Assembly: GCF_028858725.1 (NCBI RefSeq)
Contig: NC_084790.1
Location: forward strand, 33,397,031-33,461,030
DNA length: 64,000 nt
Reading direction: 5' to 3'
Source of the DNA: Colius striatus
Taxonomy: Eukaryota > Chordata > Aves > Coliiformes > Coliidae
Positions 44,778-63,958 of the stretch are shown here, piece after piece (the stretch's first letter is position 1; the number at the start of each line of letters is the position of its first letter). Below the pieces are notes generated by a model. The model did no database searches, had not been told where the DNA came from, and saw only the letters and a program-made list of their open reading frames with translations. Both the position numbers and the translations under genes were made by a program.

Positions 44778-46739
44778 CAAGTACCATCTGTTCCTCAAAC
44801 TCAGCTGGTTCATTGTGGCCGTGCCCCCTGCATGACAGGCAAGAAAACTCTAAGTAGATGTATTAGTGTCACAAAGAAGATGTCTGAAAGTCCATCAGTA
44901 AGAAACACATTCTTCAGTAAGAAACATGTGAAAATATTGACCAGTGGGTCTGGGCACTTGTTCTAAAGAACAAGACCTCATGCCCCTCACAAGACATCTT
45001 CTCTCAGAACAGGACAGGTAGTATTTCCCATGCAAATTTGCAATGGCAGCCTGGGCCTCATTCCCTTTACCCAGCTGTATCAGCACCATCCTGCTACCTT
45101 GGAGCTTTGCCACAGTGGGTGACACTCCTGCAAAAACATGACAGATCCTGCGTTTGTGCCTTCCCATGTGTGCTCAAGATGAGTCTGGTTACATGTATGA
45201 AATGCTACTCCAAGGACAGTTTCTTTGCACAGCAAAATAATAAGGCCTCTAAAAACTGCCCCAGATGAACCAATGGACAGAATACAGTAATGGGACAGGC
45301 ACCAGACTACTGTGTGGTAGATGTTCTCAAACCTTTGAAGTCTACTCACTTTACCCCTCCTTCATTCAACAGACAGTTTTATATCAGCTGTCAGCTCCTC
45401 TGAGCAGTAGTGTTCCAGCTCCTGACATCCCACACACAGTGTTGCTGTTACCAAGCACTGTTCACAGCTTTCTCTCCAAAGCTTTTCTTGAACAATGGAT
45501 TGCATTCAGATGACACCAAATAGATTTTTTTAAAGTGCTCCAGGACCTCAAAAGCAGTCAGGTGCACTGCCAAATTGTTTTGCCAAATTGTTGCACTTGC
45601 CAAAGTGTTTAACACAGGCATATCCAGGAGAGTTTTAAAGTAACTCTCCCATCTTCCCTACGAGTGGGTGTAGGTTTTAAACAGTTTCTTCAAAATGCCT
45701 TGATATTTCATAATCTGGTTTCAAAGAAAAAGAAAGAAAAAGATAGACAAGCTACCTCATTTAAGGATTACTAATAAAAACAATACTAAGCAAATGGAAC
45801 TTGGTAGTGCTTGGGCCATGTGACAAAATAAACATCCCCATAGAGCCAGCAGCATGTTTGGGATGAAGCACCTCCTGCCCAGCCATTACTTCACTACATA
45901 TTCTATAAGCTTCAACATCACAAGTGGAAGACAATAGCTTATTCAAAATGGGATCAGTCAGCAGGAAAAACATGTGGTGGTATGTTCCCAGCACCCTGAT
46001 GTATGGTGACAGTGAGGTAATTGAGCCAACTGATGAAGGAAATGGTCTCCATCTCTGGCTCTGGCACTTCCTCTCTGTGGTGACCTAGGTGATTCTTTCC
46101 AGACAAAAGCCAGGCAAAGGCTTTGTTCACAGAACACAAAAGCTGAGTGACAGATGGTTAATCCCATGTTTGTAGCCATCATCTCTACAGAATGACTAAA
46201 AACTTTGACTGCCCAGCATGTGGATGAGATTGTGCTTCATCATCATTCAAGGATGACTTGCAGCAGTGAGCATCTAGTCCAGTGTTTCCAACATGAGAAG
46301 TGAGCAAGGCCTGCTAAGCAGTCCTAAGGAGCTAGTCCCAGGGTTGTTCCACATGAACAATATCAGCCCAATGTCCAGAAGTCATATCTACATGATGAGT
46401 CAGTACGAGCAGCTCTCCAGATCAGGTTTGCTGCCTGGGGCTATGGGACATGTTATAGGATGCAGAGGAAAAGCAGATTGCACAGGACTTACTGTGGGAT
46501 GTTTAGGGGTGACCCAAAAGCAGGAAATGGGTGATTTCAGACAGGAAAAAAACTCAGACCAAACCCATGGGAAAAGAGGCGTAAGAGGATTAAAATTACT
46601 AGTTTTGCATAAATAGTTAGCTGGTCAGTACCCACATCTAACCATGCCCTGCACCTGATCAGTACTTGTCTTACCTTCATAGTGAATTCCTTTCTAACTC
46701 CTTGCTGCAGTAACTCTTGAGGGGTACTCTGTTCTGTTT
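44778..46739. other. Unannotated stretch
   Basis: I see no recognisable gene or transposon. Open frames reach 90 codons without family features. Confidence 0.4.
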
Positions 46740-47215
46740 GCATGGGTGTCTGTGGAGGCCCAAGTGTTGATCAGGCCACAGCTCAGAGGGCACAGGGTGC
46801 CATCAGCTGCAGTGACGGCTGGTGTGTGGGCGAGTGTGTGAGGCCTGGTGAAGTGCAGGCCAGGCAACAAAGCAAGTGGGGGAAGTGCCCTGGAAGAAGT
46901 GGTTAAGGGGGTCTGCCAGGGCCAGCTCTGGGTGTGAGAATGCCTGTCTGCCTCTAGCAGTGAGACCTCTAGGGGGGTCATCAGTGAGGTTATGGAAGTC
47001 ATAACCAGCTGTGCGTGTCTGTTTAACAGTCTTAAGCAGCATCTGAAGTAGGGTTGTGGCCTCGAAGGCATGAACATCCAACTGACAAGCAACTGGAGGG
47101 ACTGGGATCCAGGGGACAGCTAGCAAGCAGAGAGGGGGTCTGAGTCCAGCTGCTGGGGGGATTCTCTTTGTACCAAATAAACTTTTCCTGTGAATGACTA
47201 CATGTGAAGTTCAGA
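46740..47215 (+). mobile_element. Possible LTR, GC-rich with a polyadenylation signal
   Basis: A compositionally distinct GC-rich block contrasts with AT-rich flanks and ends with aaataaacttttcctgtgaa (AATAAA at about 47176) followed by ctaca. The form is that of an LTR or a short CpG-poor repeat. I cannot find its termini or a target-site duplication and have no second copy to compare, so this is a weak call. Confidence 0.3.
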
Positions 47216-48456
47216 GGCTGCACCACACACAGACAAATACAACCATGCTCAGGACACATGTTCAGCACCCAGCTGAACATATAGGAAACATACATGTCAG
47301 CTGAATCCAGCTGAAATACAGGAAATTAAGAGTTATTCAATGCAAAATCCTTATGTACGGCAAAATGCCTTTTACTACTGGTGTCTCTCTTCCATTTGCC
47401 CTTTTCCACTTAGCTGATTGCTTTACACACATACAAAGCATGTGCTCAGTCATCCCAAACAGTCCCAGTGTTCCCTGTGCTTATTTTGCCCAAGTACAGC
47501 TTTCAGAGTTTCTTGTCCAGCTCACCCTTCCTGATGGCCCCCAGGATCTCCTGCAGAATTCTGGTTTGTCTTTGGCAGGTAACAAATAGCCTTCAAATTA
47601 AGTCTATTATTAACTATGTTACAGCAGCTCTCCTCTCAGACCTACCACTATAATAATCACATTTTGCATTTAGCACTTAGTCTACATGCAGTTCTTACCT
47701 CTTTTCCATGAATTCTGGATAACAGTTCATTAGCAATAAAACCAGCCTCTGCTCTCAAGTTCAATCACAAAAAAATAGACAACTGTACATAATTTGTACC
47801 ATCATCAGGATCTATGTTTGCAATTTGTACAATAAAATTGATCATGATTAAGCTTTGCACCTCAATGCCTCTTCTTCCCAAACACTTTATGGCTTTTACC
47901 AGTACGAGCCATGCTCTATCCCACAGCTACTCAGAATCCCACAGGACATTTTCATTCTGAATTTGTTTAGCAGCAAGGTGTTTATTCTCCACTGCCCTTG
48001 AGGAAATTGAGGTAGCTGTTGCCTGGCTGCAAAAGCCTGCAGGTTGCACTGCAGTGTGATCTTCACCTTTAAGCCAGGCAGTGGTTGATGAAAAGACACA
48101 CGAATGGATGCCTGATCATGCCCTAACCAGGCTCTGCATGACAACTGGTACCCATGCTAGCATGGCCTTTGGTTTCTCTGAGAGTCATGGAAGTAAATTA
48201 AGCTATACTCCTGGCAATCAAAAACCACAAGAACATGCCAGCAAGGACAGAGGCCCCTCATTGTTATGCAAATAGACAATCTCTGGCAGAAATCCAGGGC
48301 AGTGCTTAAGGTGCCTCTGCATCTCACATCCGCTATGCAGGGTGGATCCACCACCATGCCAAGTGCTTCTGTCTCTTAGCACGAAATCAGAATAACCAAG
48401 GCACCGTTAAACACCAAGCAAACTCAGCTTTTTAAGCAACTGTCATTGCTTCCTTG
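47216..48456. other. Unannotated stretch
   Basis: I see no recognisable gene or transposon. Confidence 0.4.
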
Positions 48457-48655
48457 TGTCCTGGTTTCTGTTGTGATGAGTTAATTTTCTTCCTAGTAGC
48501 TGCCACAATAGGGCTGTGTTTTGGGTTTATACTGAAAATTATGTTGACAATGCAGAGATGTTAAGCATCAAGGCCTTTTCTGCTTCTCACCATGACCCAT
48601 CAGTGAGTGGACTAGGGGACCCAAAGAGTTGGGAGGGAGCTGGCAGTGCCTATTG
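48457..48655 (+). mobile_element. 5' fragment of an ERVL-type LTR
   Basis: tgtcctggtttctgttgtga, then gttaattttcttcctagtag, gggctgtgttttgggtttat and ggccttttctgcttctcacc resemble a very common avian ERVL LTR that begins TGT-CTGGTTT and has the phrase TTAATTTTCTTCCTAGTAGC. The 3' part is missing or decayed beyond about 48655. Family assignment is from memory. Confidence 0.7.
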
Positions 48656-51600
48656 CCAGTGTAACAGTAGCCACAGTGCCTGCCCCAACAGCATCTGCTG
48701 GAAAAGCTGAGTCTGACCGCTAGTAAGCCAGGAACTCAACTGAAGTTTTGCTAACAAGATGATTTCCTGAATGCAGAGTTTGTTTACAGCTATGTCTGAC
48801 TTCAGTTCCTAGGCAAAGCAGAGCTCTTACTGCTTCAAATGCAATTACGGAGAGTATAGCAGGCAGGTTTCCAAATGCAGAGCCACTAACCGTAGGAAAG
48901 ATCAAGCACATGTAAAACATACTGTAGGACCCAAGTGCACCTAGTATGTTAGCCTCAGTAATAAGGTCAGTTTGCTTCATTCAACCAGTTAACTAGCTCC
49001 TTTTCCTCTAACCGTTCTCCCCCTTTCTCTCTTCTTATTTCATCGTTGTGTAACTATCCCATATCTCCAGCCAGGAATGCTTTGCAGTCACCTCTCACAC
49101 GGTCTCTTGATGATGCCATCCTGTGAATCAGGGGACAGATCTCTATTTCCAAAACTACATCACCAGTTGGGAGGAACACTGGACTAGCAGCTTGGGCAGC
49201 TTTCTTCATCCCAAAGCAACACAAAGACCTCTGCCACACATTCGATTTGTTTGGAGCTTGCTGATTCGATTAGAGGAGCTTGCTGATCTCGGCCTCTAAC
49301 CCTACCACTCTTGACAAATTCAGGAATGGTTGGCATCTTGCCATCTTCCAAGCCTCATCAGGATGCAGGGGTCAGATGCTCACACAAGCAGCCAGGGAGG
49401 TGCTTCTGTGTACACCTAGACCTTGACTTGTCTTCTCCCAGAAGCAGCAGGAAAGACAGGTCTAGGGCCAGTTACAGCTTACTAGAGCTTCCTCCACAAG
49501 AAGGCCTTGCAGAAAGTGGCTCATGCTCTTCTGTGTCTGCTGCCACTTGGGTCAGAGATACCGGCAATCAGTTGAAGCTGAGCAGGTGCCTCAGTTGAAA
49601 CCCGGAGATGGAGGGGCAGGTGGAAACACCACAGAAAGAGGTTTCCCTGCAGTTGCAGTGATATTTTTTCTGCCCTCAAGAGCCTGAACAAGCAGCTGCC
49701 AGAGGAAAAGGACAGAAGTGCACATTGCTGTCAAACCACACAATGTGAGATTCCAGTTCCAAGACCTCCAACCCAACTGTCTTCTTATAAGCTATGATAT
49801 TCAAGAAGCCTGAAAAAGACTGAGAGATTAAATCACTTTGCAGCAAGCAGCAGAAATGCTAGTCACTCTGTCACTGAAGCCAGAACAGGTCCACCACAAG
49901 TGTATCACCTTCTACAAACATGTATGAGCTGTGACTGCAACATCAGTCAGGCTATGGAACTCTTCGTATCCAGCAAAAAGAGCTATCTCATCACAACGAC
50001 AAAGCCAGTCAACCCGTCAAAGCCATGGAAGCAAGATGACAAGGCCTAAGGGAAGTTGAATGCATACTTTGCTAAGTGGGACCCTCAGAGATCAGACCAA
50101 TGATACCAAGGTGCCAGCAGGCTATGGGAAATGCTAAAGTGAGCCATCTAGTATCTGAGAATTATGAAGTATCATAGTTGCCCATCTCTGAACTCAGACT
50201 CCACTGCTGGCAATTCTTTTCACGTGCTTAGCTCCCAGCCACTCTGACTTGAACTAGGCAAGTTTTTGCAAGAATTTGTGAAACACTGTAGAACTATGAA
50301 AACCTTGTCTGAAAACAAGGATCTGAGAGCAATGGTGAAGCAGCCTTTGTCACATCAAAATGCACACAGACTTGAGGCTGCTTATCTTCTAGGCAGAAGA
50401 GACTTCCAGAATAAGCCAGTTGTCTCTCAAGACACAAGATCTGTTGAGACACCAATGGTAGCAGGTCCAGAAACCACTACTCAGTATCTTTGTTTCACAC
50501 CAGTATTATCACTATTTTCAAGCAATATCCACCACTGCAATAAAATCTAGAGACAGCCTCAAAGCTGAGCAGAAGAAACAGTTGAAATCATCACATCTCA
50601 AGTGTTGCAGCTATAGACTCTTAGGCTGGAATGAATCAGAAGAAAGAATCTTTTCCAGAGGATATGAAAGCAGGACCGGAGGACACATTCTACTTGACAT
50701 TCAGGTTCACCACTATCCTATTACTGGAAAGACATTGAATCTGAGAGATCATCAAAATAAATTTAAAATAACAATCCACGTAAGAAGATCACAATCCATT
50801 GTGGCTGCCTACAATGACATTGCTTCAATGGCAAAACATGAGCATTTAGAGAATACACTGTATTATGAAATATCTAAAACAAAAATTTTGCTCTGCAGCC
50901 TGGTTCTCAACCAACAGAACAGCCCAGAAGTAGAGACATTATCTGCTAACTGTTGTTAGCATTTTTCATAACAGCAACGGAGAACTTCATATGGTGCAGC
51001 CTTTGAGCATTCAGAATCAAAGGCTTTGTGTTCTCTTGAATGAAGAAATGTAAAAGTCAGGCAAGGGACAGTGAGCTTTGCATCAAAGGAGAAAACTAAT
51101 AAATAAACAGTCCTAAAGATTTTCACAAAAATCAAAGTGTGTGAAGAAAAAATTACACGCTAAAGACAGAGGCAGAAAACAGGAGCATCCACTCATGGAA
51201 ACCAGTCAATCAGCCTTCCTGTTGAAGCCAGGTTGCTTGGATTTTTGTTCTTTTCTTATTTTCATGGATATGGTACATGTTTGAATACATCAACATAATC
51301 ATTACACACAACATACAAAGCACAGACATGTTGAATTCAAATCCATCATAGAACATCTCAATCTAGTAACAGCAGAAGTCCAAGGACATTGTCACGTGAA
51401 AGATTACATATATCTACATAGATGTGTCTCACATACTGCTCTTAGTAGGGGAATGTCTCAAGAGTAGTCCTATAAATGTTTTGGTTTTTTTTTTTTTTTT
51501 CACTAAGGCCATGCCCTTGCTTGAATTTCTCACAGAAAAGGTAACAAAGTTTGGGAGAAAAAGAGAAAATCAAGAAAAGCTAACTGAGGTCTATGTTAGA

Positions 51601-53829
51601 AGTAAAGGACATGCAGAGACTTTTTACATAACAGCCCACTGCAAGTTGCACTGTGCTATACCTCTGTTCAGACTTACTCAAATGTGGTAGTGGATTAATC
51701 TCAACTGAGTTGACATCCATTTAATCCTGAGTACATAATCATTATGGTTTAAGATAAATTCATCTGTTTTAAGTTCAATTAATACAGATTATTTTTTTCT
51801 GATTGCCTCAATGTCAAGGAAATCCCAAGGAAGTTACAGCACAAGAAGATATTCTACTTGTAAGGACTAATTTTTATGGCAGAATACTGAATCAGTGGAG
51901 TAAGAAAATATTGGGAACATAAAGTAAGAAACATCTGTCAGGGCTTTCTCACGTTGAACTACCTCTGGGGAAAAAGTGCAGTTGGCTGCTATTAGCTGCA
52001 GGACAGATTCACGCTTTCAGGACTAGCTGACATCAGCACCATTTCTTGTTACAAGGCTTGGGAACTTCAGTGAAGCAGGAATTGATTTTACTCTTATTTA
52101 TTAGATTATCACGATGTTCAGGTAATGAGGGGAGTTAATTCAGTTCCATCGTCTATTTCTGTTGTTTAGGTTTTCCACAGTGGTTTGCAGTCTAGTTTTA
52201 AATGACAGGTTTCAAACTAACACAAAGTAATGACAATAAAAGATAAAATATCAAATAAGTTGTGGGGTTTTTTTTCCTCCAAAGCAAAGCCAGAGAACAG
52301 TCTGAACTTCTACAAGTATATTTTACATGGGACAATACAAAACACTGACTTACAAAACAATTTTTGCCACAATCATTTCAAAGGTCACATTCACAAAAGA
52401 TGCTGATGGTGGTGCTTTAACCATTCCTGAAGTGAGGTGTAAATGTAAGTCATCCCTCCTGTAAACCTGAGCAATTTTTTCGTGATACGTGTGCCACCTG
52501 CAGAGATCACAACTTGTGTACAGCACTAAGTGACCACATACTTCTGCTTGCATAGGAAAAGATTTCATTATCTCTTACTACTCAAGCATTTATGGAGGTC
52601 AGAAAACATCATCAGACTCTCATGAAACAGAACTCCTGCATTAGAGCACATCCTCTCCAGATTACTTTAATAGCTGCTGAAAACACAAGAAAAGAAGCAG
52701 GCTGAGCCAGGCCCATCACTAGTTAGTTCATAGATAGGTGGAAATAACTGATAGTACAAAGTTCAGGGAAATGTTAGAACCACTAATAATAAGTGCATGG
52801 AAGACTTACAAAACAGAACACTGTGCTAACATTTATTCATTTTTAAGTGACTATACACAGGCAAAGGGACCTTTCTGTCCTAAGTCTCTCATGCTGGTAT
52901 TTAAATGATGTAGGTTGCTAATGCTGGCTTTCCTCAGACCAAATACACATTGGTACTATCAGTGCAAATAAGAAATACAAATATAAATAAAACCTTGACT
53001 TGAGCCCACAGTTATCGGCAGTTCCTAACAAGCCAATAGCAGGGGTAAAAGCCCTTCCTGCTCTCTCAGTATGTATAAAGCAGTTCACAAACCACACATT
53101 TTAAATTACAACATATAGATACTTACAGAAACTCAATTACTTTAGCATCTGCTTTGCCGCTTTACTGTATTATCTCAATTAGACATTTAAAATAATTTTA
53201 CCTAAAAGTTTACTCATATTCTTGGTCTGTTCGGGCTTGAAAATAAATCTGAAGGAAAAAAGCTCTCTAAGTTACAAAGATGGCAGATGCCCATGTTTGT
53301 CAAATACCATAACAGACTGATTTTTTTCAATGGCAAGATATATTCAGTTCATTAATCAAAGTTTCCTGTAAGTCCTTTTTTTCCTCTCCTAACAGCTGAC
53401 CGAAGTAAACTGTGGATACGCTGGATACGCATTTCAGCATCTAAGTGAATGTCTGTGCTCCAGAATGTGGTGGTCAGCCTCTGTGCAACAACACCACCAG
53501 GTGAAGGTCAGACTGAAAGTAACACAATAACAAGTCATAGAAGCACTTTGCTGTCCACAGATAGGAGGGCAAGTGTGTGCTTCCTGCTCACAGCTGAAGC
53601 TGTTTTGTTTCCTGACTGCCAGTTACTTGCCATGCACTTGGTCACAGACACATGGCCATTCCATGAACTTATATGGTGAGCCGTCCTTGTGTTTTGAGTA
53701 AAAGGCTGATCATGACAATGCAACACATCGCCATTGTTTTAGTCACACTATTCGTTGACTATTACATTATGATGGCTAGTTCCCTATGTTCTTGAGGAAA
53801 AGTGGGACAATAACTTGCAGCCTGACAGT
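48656..53829. other. Gene-free region before the PCGF3 3' flank
   Basis: 5.2 kb with no recognisable gene or transposon. Open frames at 50266-50550 (94 codons), 50582-50959 (125 codons) and 52350-52568 (72 codons, minus) have no family features or splice context. A poly-T run lies near 51483-51500. Confidence 0.4.
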
Positions 53830-56800
53830 ATTTCAGTTAGCTTATCTGCTTTTATTAACAAGCATATAATATTAATTGGCAAAACACTGGGTACAAGCTT
53901 CACTATCATAAAATCAAAACATTAAGCAATAATGCCAAAAGGCTTATTCAGACAAAACTAGCCACCAATAGTACAAAAATTACACAGCAACACAAAGCAT
54001 AAAAAATTGTAAAATTTCAGATTAAACTAAGACAAAAATATGGTTTTACATTGTGACAGTTCCAGAATCTTTATTATGCCACATATGAGGATAAAGGCTT
54101 AGTGGTTGCAGCACTGGCTTATTGTCCCTTAATCATAAAATAATCTTGTTGCTGAAGGACAAACTCCCCTTTTGACTAGACAAGTCACTTGATTCCAAGA
54201 TTCCAAGATCCACTAAACCAATCATTTGAGTTTAAAGTAAAAAATAATAATAATAAAAAAAACCTAACCAAAACTGGAACATCAGTATTCAAATACCAGG
54301 GCTCCTTCCTTCAGCCACGCCTTAACCATTCACATGAATGAGCCCATTGCTTTCTGCAGAAAGGTTATTAGTAAAGTTACCAATATAAGTGTTCATAGAA
54401 CTGGAACTTTAGTTCCTACCGTAATGTCAGGATCTGGACAGGTCATTGTGGCTTCAAAAGATTTCCAGGAAGCCCTAAGGATATACACTGATCAAACAGC
54501 AGAAGCAGTGATTCAATTCATATAGAAATAAACTGTAACTCCACAGTAATATGTTACCCTTGACTTGAAAAAAGATGCAAGTTCCTATAAAGTTTTTGTA
54601 CCAATTCTAAGTTTTGATTAAAGCAGAGGCTGAATCATTGTTCTGCATTCTTTAATGTTGTTCTCTCTGCAACTTTTTACTTCAACAACAGATTTCAGGG
54701 TCCTAGTTACAGTTAATTATGTCTTACATAGAGGTTCTGCTGTGCAGGACAACTTTTTTGCCCTGTTAACAACTTTACACAGACTAACTGAAGTGTAGGT
54801 TGCATTAACATTTTTAGTGAAAAATCCAAACTGAAGAGATTACCTGAGGCACACAGAAACTTGCTTTTTCTTTACAGTCAAGCCTTTGGGACAAAAGGCA
54901 TTTTAAGTACTTACTAAGTTTCAACTCACTGATGTACAGACTGATTGGCTTTTTCCTATTATATTTAGCTCAATGTTTTAAAATAGGCTACCTGTATGTG
55001 TATATTTATCATTCAGTAGAAAAACCTCAATGAATCTCCTAGGACTAACTACATAGTTGTAAAGACAATAAGAGCCAGATAAGCTTTCAAAGGCTTGTAG
55101 CCTATTGGAAAAAAATAGCACCATCATGGTTGTAATCTGAGGTTTTTTTATGGTCCCATATCCCCACAGATCATAGTGTTGTGTATAATATTGCACAACC
55201 AACAAAAATACATATTCCCAGATTTGATGGTACACAAATATACTAGACATAACAATGGCACAAAACATTTTCAGATAGGCTGTAAGTTTTGCCAAATTTC
55301 TTCCATAATTCACATTAGGGTTTGTCACAAGATCATTTATTTTAAAATATTGCTGATAGATGGTTCTTGTACTTACACAAGTTTAAATCCCACACTTCAC
55401 TCTTAAATTAAAAAAGGAACAAATGAAAAAAAACGACCTCTCCAAATAGCAGCCCAAATAAAACCCCACTTGAACAAGTGAGAAAAGCCAACTACATTCC
55501 TTTTAATGGTAACTAAATGTTGCATTTACAATTTAAACATCTGCCTAACGAATACATGTTCAAACCTATTGCACAAAAGCACAAGTGATGCTCTTTATCC
55601 ATACAAACCAAAACACATTATAATAAAAGGTACTCAAACTCAATGTAAAAGGAAGAAGCTTGTAGAAACATCTTACAATTTCATCTTATATGCCCGTAAA
55701 TAAAGCTGGACCACCGAAATAAAAAATACTTAGATGGTAAAATAAGACAGAAGGCTTAAAATAGAATAAATAGTTTTATAAAGTTAAAATTTAAACCCCC
55801 AAATCTTATTTAAATTCAATATTATATATTCTATCTGAATTCTCTATTTTTAATGAAACTATACTTAAGAGGACTTTGAGCCTGGGTGATTCATCAGTGT
55901 CATTGCTGCTGACGACAATGCAACAAGGTACTTCTTTACTGCAATTATTTACCAGCATAAGCAGTTGTGAAAAATACTTCACAGTAATGGCATCTGTATG
56001 AAAGCCAAAACAAACTAAAGTGATCTCACTAGGACTATGAGATCTCTACGCTGAGTCCAATTTTTAGTCCAACTTTGAACAGTATCAGGGTTATTTTACC
56101 CAATATATTCTTGATATAAATTAACTGTCTCTTAAGCTTCACAGAACTGAAACAAAGCTCTAACCCAAAGGGGACCTCCCTCTGACCCCAATTCAATTGC
56201 ATTGTAGTCTTTTAGGAAGGCTAAAGGAAATAAACACAAGGTCCAGACACAGTCACATCCCTCCTGATGGAAAGAGGTAGTGAAGATGTTGTGACACATG
56301 ACTGAGAAGAATAATTGGATGGTTTTGTTGTTTGGTCTTTTTTTCTTTTTACTGGTGAGGTTTTAGCAGATTAAACAAATTAGCAAAGCAATTACACCCA
56401 ATTATGAGGAAAAAACCCCAACAACTATAGGTATCAATACTGGTTTGAATTTATGTTTCCATATAGGTATAAACAAAACTTTCAATATATTGATAGCACC
56501 ACAACAAATTCAAGTGATTCTAAATATTGTTATAAACTTACAAATATATATTCTGTACTGTAGATTATTACAGCAAGAGATTTTAAAGGCTTCTGAATTT
56601 GTGTGTTTGTAACTCATTTCTCAGTTGCACAAGTACACAGGGAAGTACTAAAACTGCAACGTAATTTAAGAGGACCGCATTAATATTCTAGTCACACAAA
56701 AACCTTCTGCAGTATACACACTCTGAGGTAGACAGATCTCACATATATGTATTTGTACTTATGTGTGTACTTACGTGTGTATCCTGATTAAGATGGCTAA

Positions 56801-59178
56801 TCAGAATGTTGTTTGGCAGGTTTAATCTTATGTCGACATCAGGTACAGCCAGTGCCTGTATAGTCAGGGTGCACTGAGAGTGGACATAAGCTCTGCTCTG
56901 TTCGTATTCTCAGTGTCTAAGTGGCTAAAAGTCAGTCCCTTATTTACACTAGGACACTATTAACCACATGAACAGCTCCAAGACTCAGTATGTCAGTTTG
57001 TGTACACATTCACACCACCTGCATTCAGTTTCACGAAAAGATTATAAAACTGGTAGACCTATGATCTCATTTGTTTTCTTCTGCCAGTTCAAGTAATGCC
57101 AGAAGACCAAACCCCCTCCCCTCAAAAGCATGCACACCTGAGTCCACAAACATTAAGACAAAACCAGAGCCAAGTTTGATTCCACTGCTCGAATGCATGC
57201 ATACACACCACCACCACCACACAAATCCAGCCACCCAGCCCAGACGTGGAGTCCTGCATAAACCAAACATTCAAATGTAGTTATCCTCTCAGCCTCATCT
57301 GCAATGACAGCAGCACGTTTTGGCCTTTGTGTGGATGTGGCTCTCCATTCCTTTTCCATTGGTTTTCCATTCCTTTTCATTCTCTACTACCATACTTTTT
57401 TATTTCCTTCCCATTTGTGACTGTAATTAAAAACAAAGAACCCTGTTTTCTAAGGTAAACACAAGTTGGATCAGCCCTTCTACAGCAGCAGAGCTGAGAA
57501 AGAAGGGTGAATATGGTGCTTTGAAAACTGAAGAGGAGGAAGATTTAAAATCCTTGGATAAACCCCTTGCAGTACCAGTTTCCTGTTACTGAGTAACAAA
57601 TAATACTTTCTAGCAGAAGAGGAGAAGGAGCATAGCTACAGGAAGCGAGTAGTTACAGGCAAACTTATTTTCTTATCCGAAGACAATTTATCAAAAAATA
57701 ACAGGGTTAAATAACAGCAATAGCAATGAACATTTTCATCTCACTGAAAAACTGGTCAAAAAATTAGGTTAACTATTTCCTGCTGCCAATAATATGGCAT
57801 ATTATTTCAGTGATTTGACCCCCGTGCCAGACAAATACTCTCACAATCACACTATGTATGCTATACTGTGTATAGCTTGCAGAAATCACTTCCAACTACC
57901 GTTTTTAAAAGCCAGCTATTTCAAAATGCCTTACAAAAAGTACAGTGAATCCTGCTAAGTGCTATTAAGGATGCATCCTATAACATATATAGTTACATAT
58001 ACATACAGATGTATGCACCCATACATACATGCATGCATTACCTTGCATCATTGCATACATTAGGGCTGATGCAAGCAAAATTATCAGTTAAGGCCAGAAG
58101 GTGCTAAAATAATCTTATCTGATACACCATTCTCTCCTCTACCCTCCCCCACCAAGACAGCTAGGAATTGCGCTAAAGAAAATGCTACAGTTTCATAAGA
58201 AAACAGGTAAAGGAGATATAAAGCTGCTCATAATCATCTCAGGAATTTTTAATCAGCGAAATGAAAACTCTGCAATATCACTCAAAGTTGCCCAAGAGTC
58301 AGTGTTTAAATAGGCAGTGAGAGCAGATATTCTTTCTAAATTAAAAACTGATTTCTGCAAGCCACAACTACATAAGAAATGTTTATTTTTTTCAAGTTCA
58401 CAAATCTAGTACTTTTGAGTATTTGTCATTATGTGGTGTGATTTATGCCACAGGAAAATATCAGGGCACATTAAAATCAACTGAAAGTATTTCTACTAAT
58501 TTTACCAAATCAACATGCATAGGGCAGTATAAAAAACTTACTAAAACACAAAACGAGGGAGAGCAACAACTGGGCAAAAAGACAAACTTGTGTTTCCCAG
58601 ACTTCCAGAAGTTTTCAGTGCAGTATAATAAGTTATCACCTATCACTCTATCATTAGGTATGTTCAATGCTCTACATAATAACTTGAATAAAGCAAACGC
58701 AAAAAGGCATACTACATAAGACAATAACACTCAGCAAAAAAATAGTTTTTAAAGATTCAGGATGTGAAAAGTAACTAAATGCAACTTGGTGTCAAAAGCA
58801 ACGTTTTAAAATTACCCACAACATTCTAACTTATTACTGTGTAACTCTAAGAGATAAATCAGGCCAAGCTACATGGAACTGTGAAGTGTATTCAGTTTCT
58901 GTAAACTTAGTGCTGGTAGTGTCTTGTTGAGCTGAGACTTCTTTCTTCCATACAAAAACAAACAAACAAACAAACAAACAGGTATAAATATTTTCTGTCC
59001 AGAAATCTAGGTAATACAATCCCTAGAAGAAATACTTAGGAGGACAGCCTGCTACGAAAGCCCTACAGTCTTCCAAAATTATTCAGCTGGTTTGTGTCAT
59101 GTGATTAGTGATGCACTAAGAAGGTGCCAGATGATAGTCTCTGCAAAAATCTCTGTCCAGAAGGACAATAAAGTTCTC
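53830..59178 (-). other. PCGF3: Probable PCGF3 3' UTR and downstream flank
   Basis: This is AT-rich DNA 3' of the PCGF3 stop with no recognisable transposon. Minus-strand AATAAA signals lie at 58382-58387, 57399-57404, 55336-55341, 54070-54075 and 53851-53856, so 3' UTRs from about 0.8 to 5.3 kb are possible. Several short open frames in the stretch have no coding signature. A (CAAA)n microsatellite sits close to the stop. The UTR end is inferred. RNA 3'-end data would settle which signal is used. Confidence 0.45.
58954..58980. repeat. (CAAA)n microsatellite
   Basis: Nearly perfect tetranucleotide tandem repeat of about 6.5 units, lying in the presumed PCGF3 3' UTR about 200 bp past the stop codon. 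On the mRNA strand it reads (TTTG)n. Confidence 0.9.

Positions 59179-63958
<4,780 letters not shown>

Noticed and set aside
50582-50959. 125-codon plus-strand frame, with a 94-codon frame just upstream
   Set aside because: No recognised motif, signal peptide, splice context or repeat relation. The length is possible by chance in a 64-kb window, so it was left unannotated.
1-53000. Possible exons of CPLX1 or another PCGF3 neighbour
   Set aside because: I looked for complexin-like and other neighbour exons in the left 53 kb and saw none. Short exons of unfamiliar genes could still be missed.
54334-54525. 63-codon plus-strand frame with a protein-like C-terminus
   Set aside because: It lies in the presumed PCGF3 3' UTR on the opposite strand. 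It is short, lacks exon borders and has no family match that I know.
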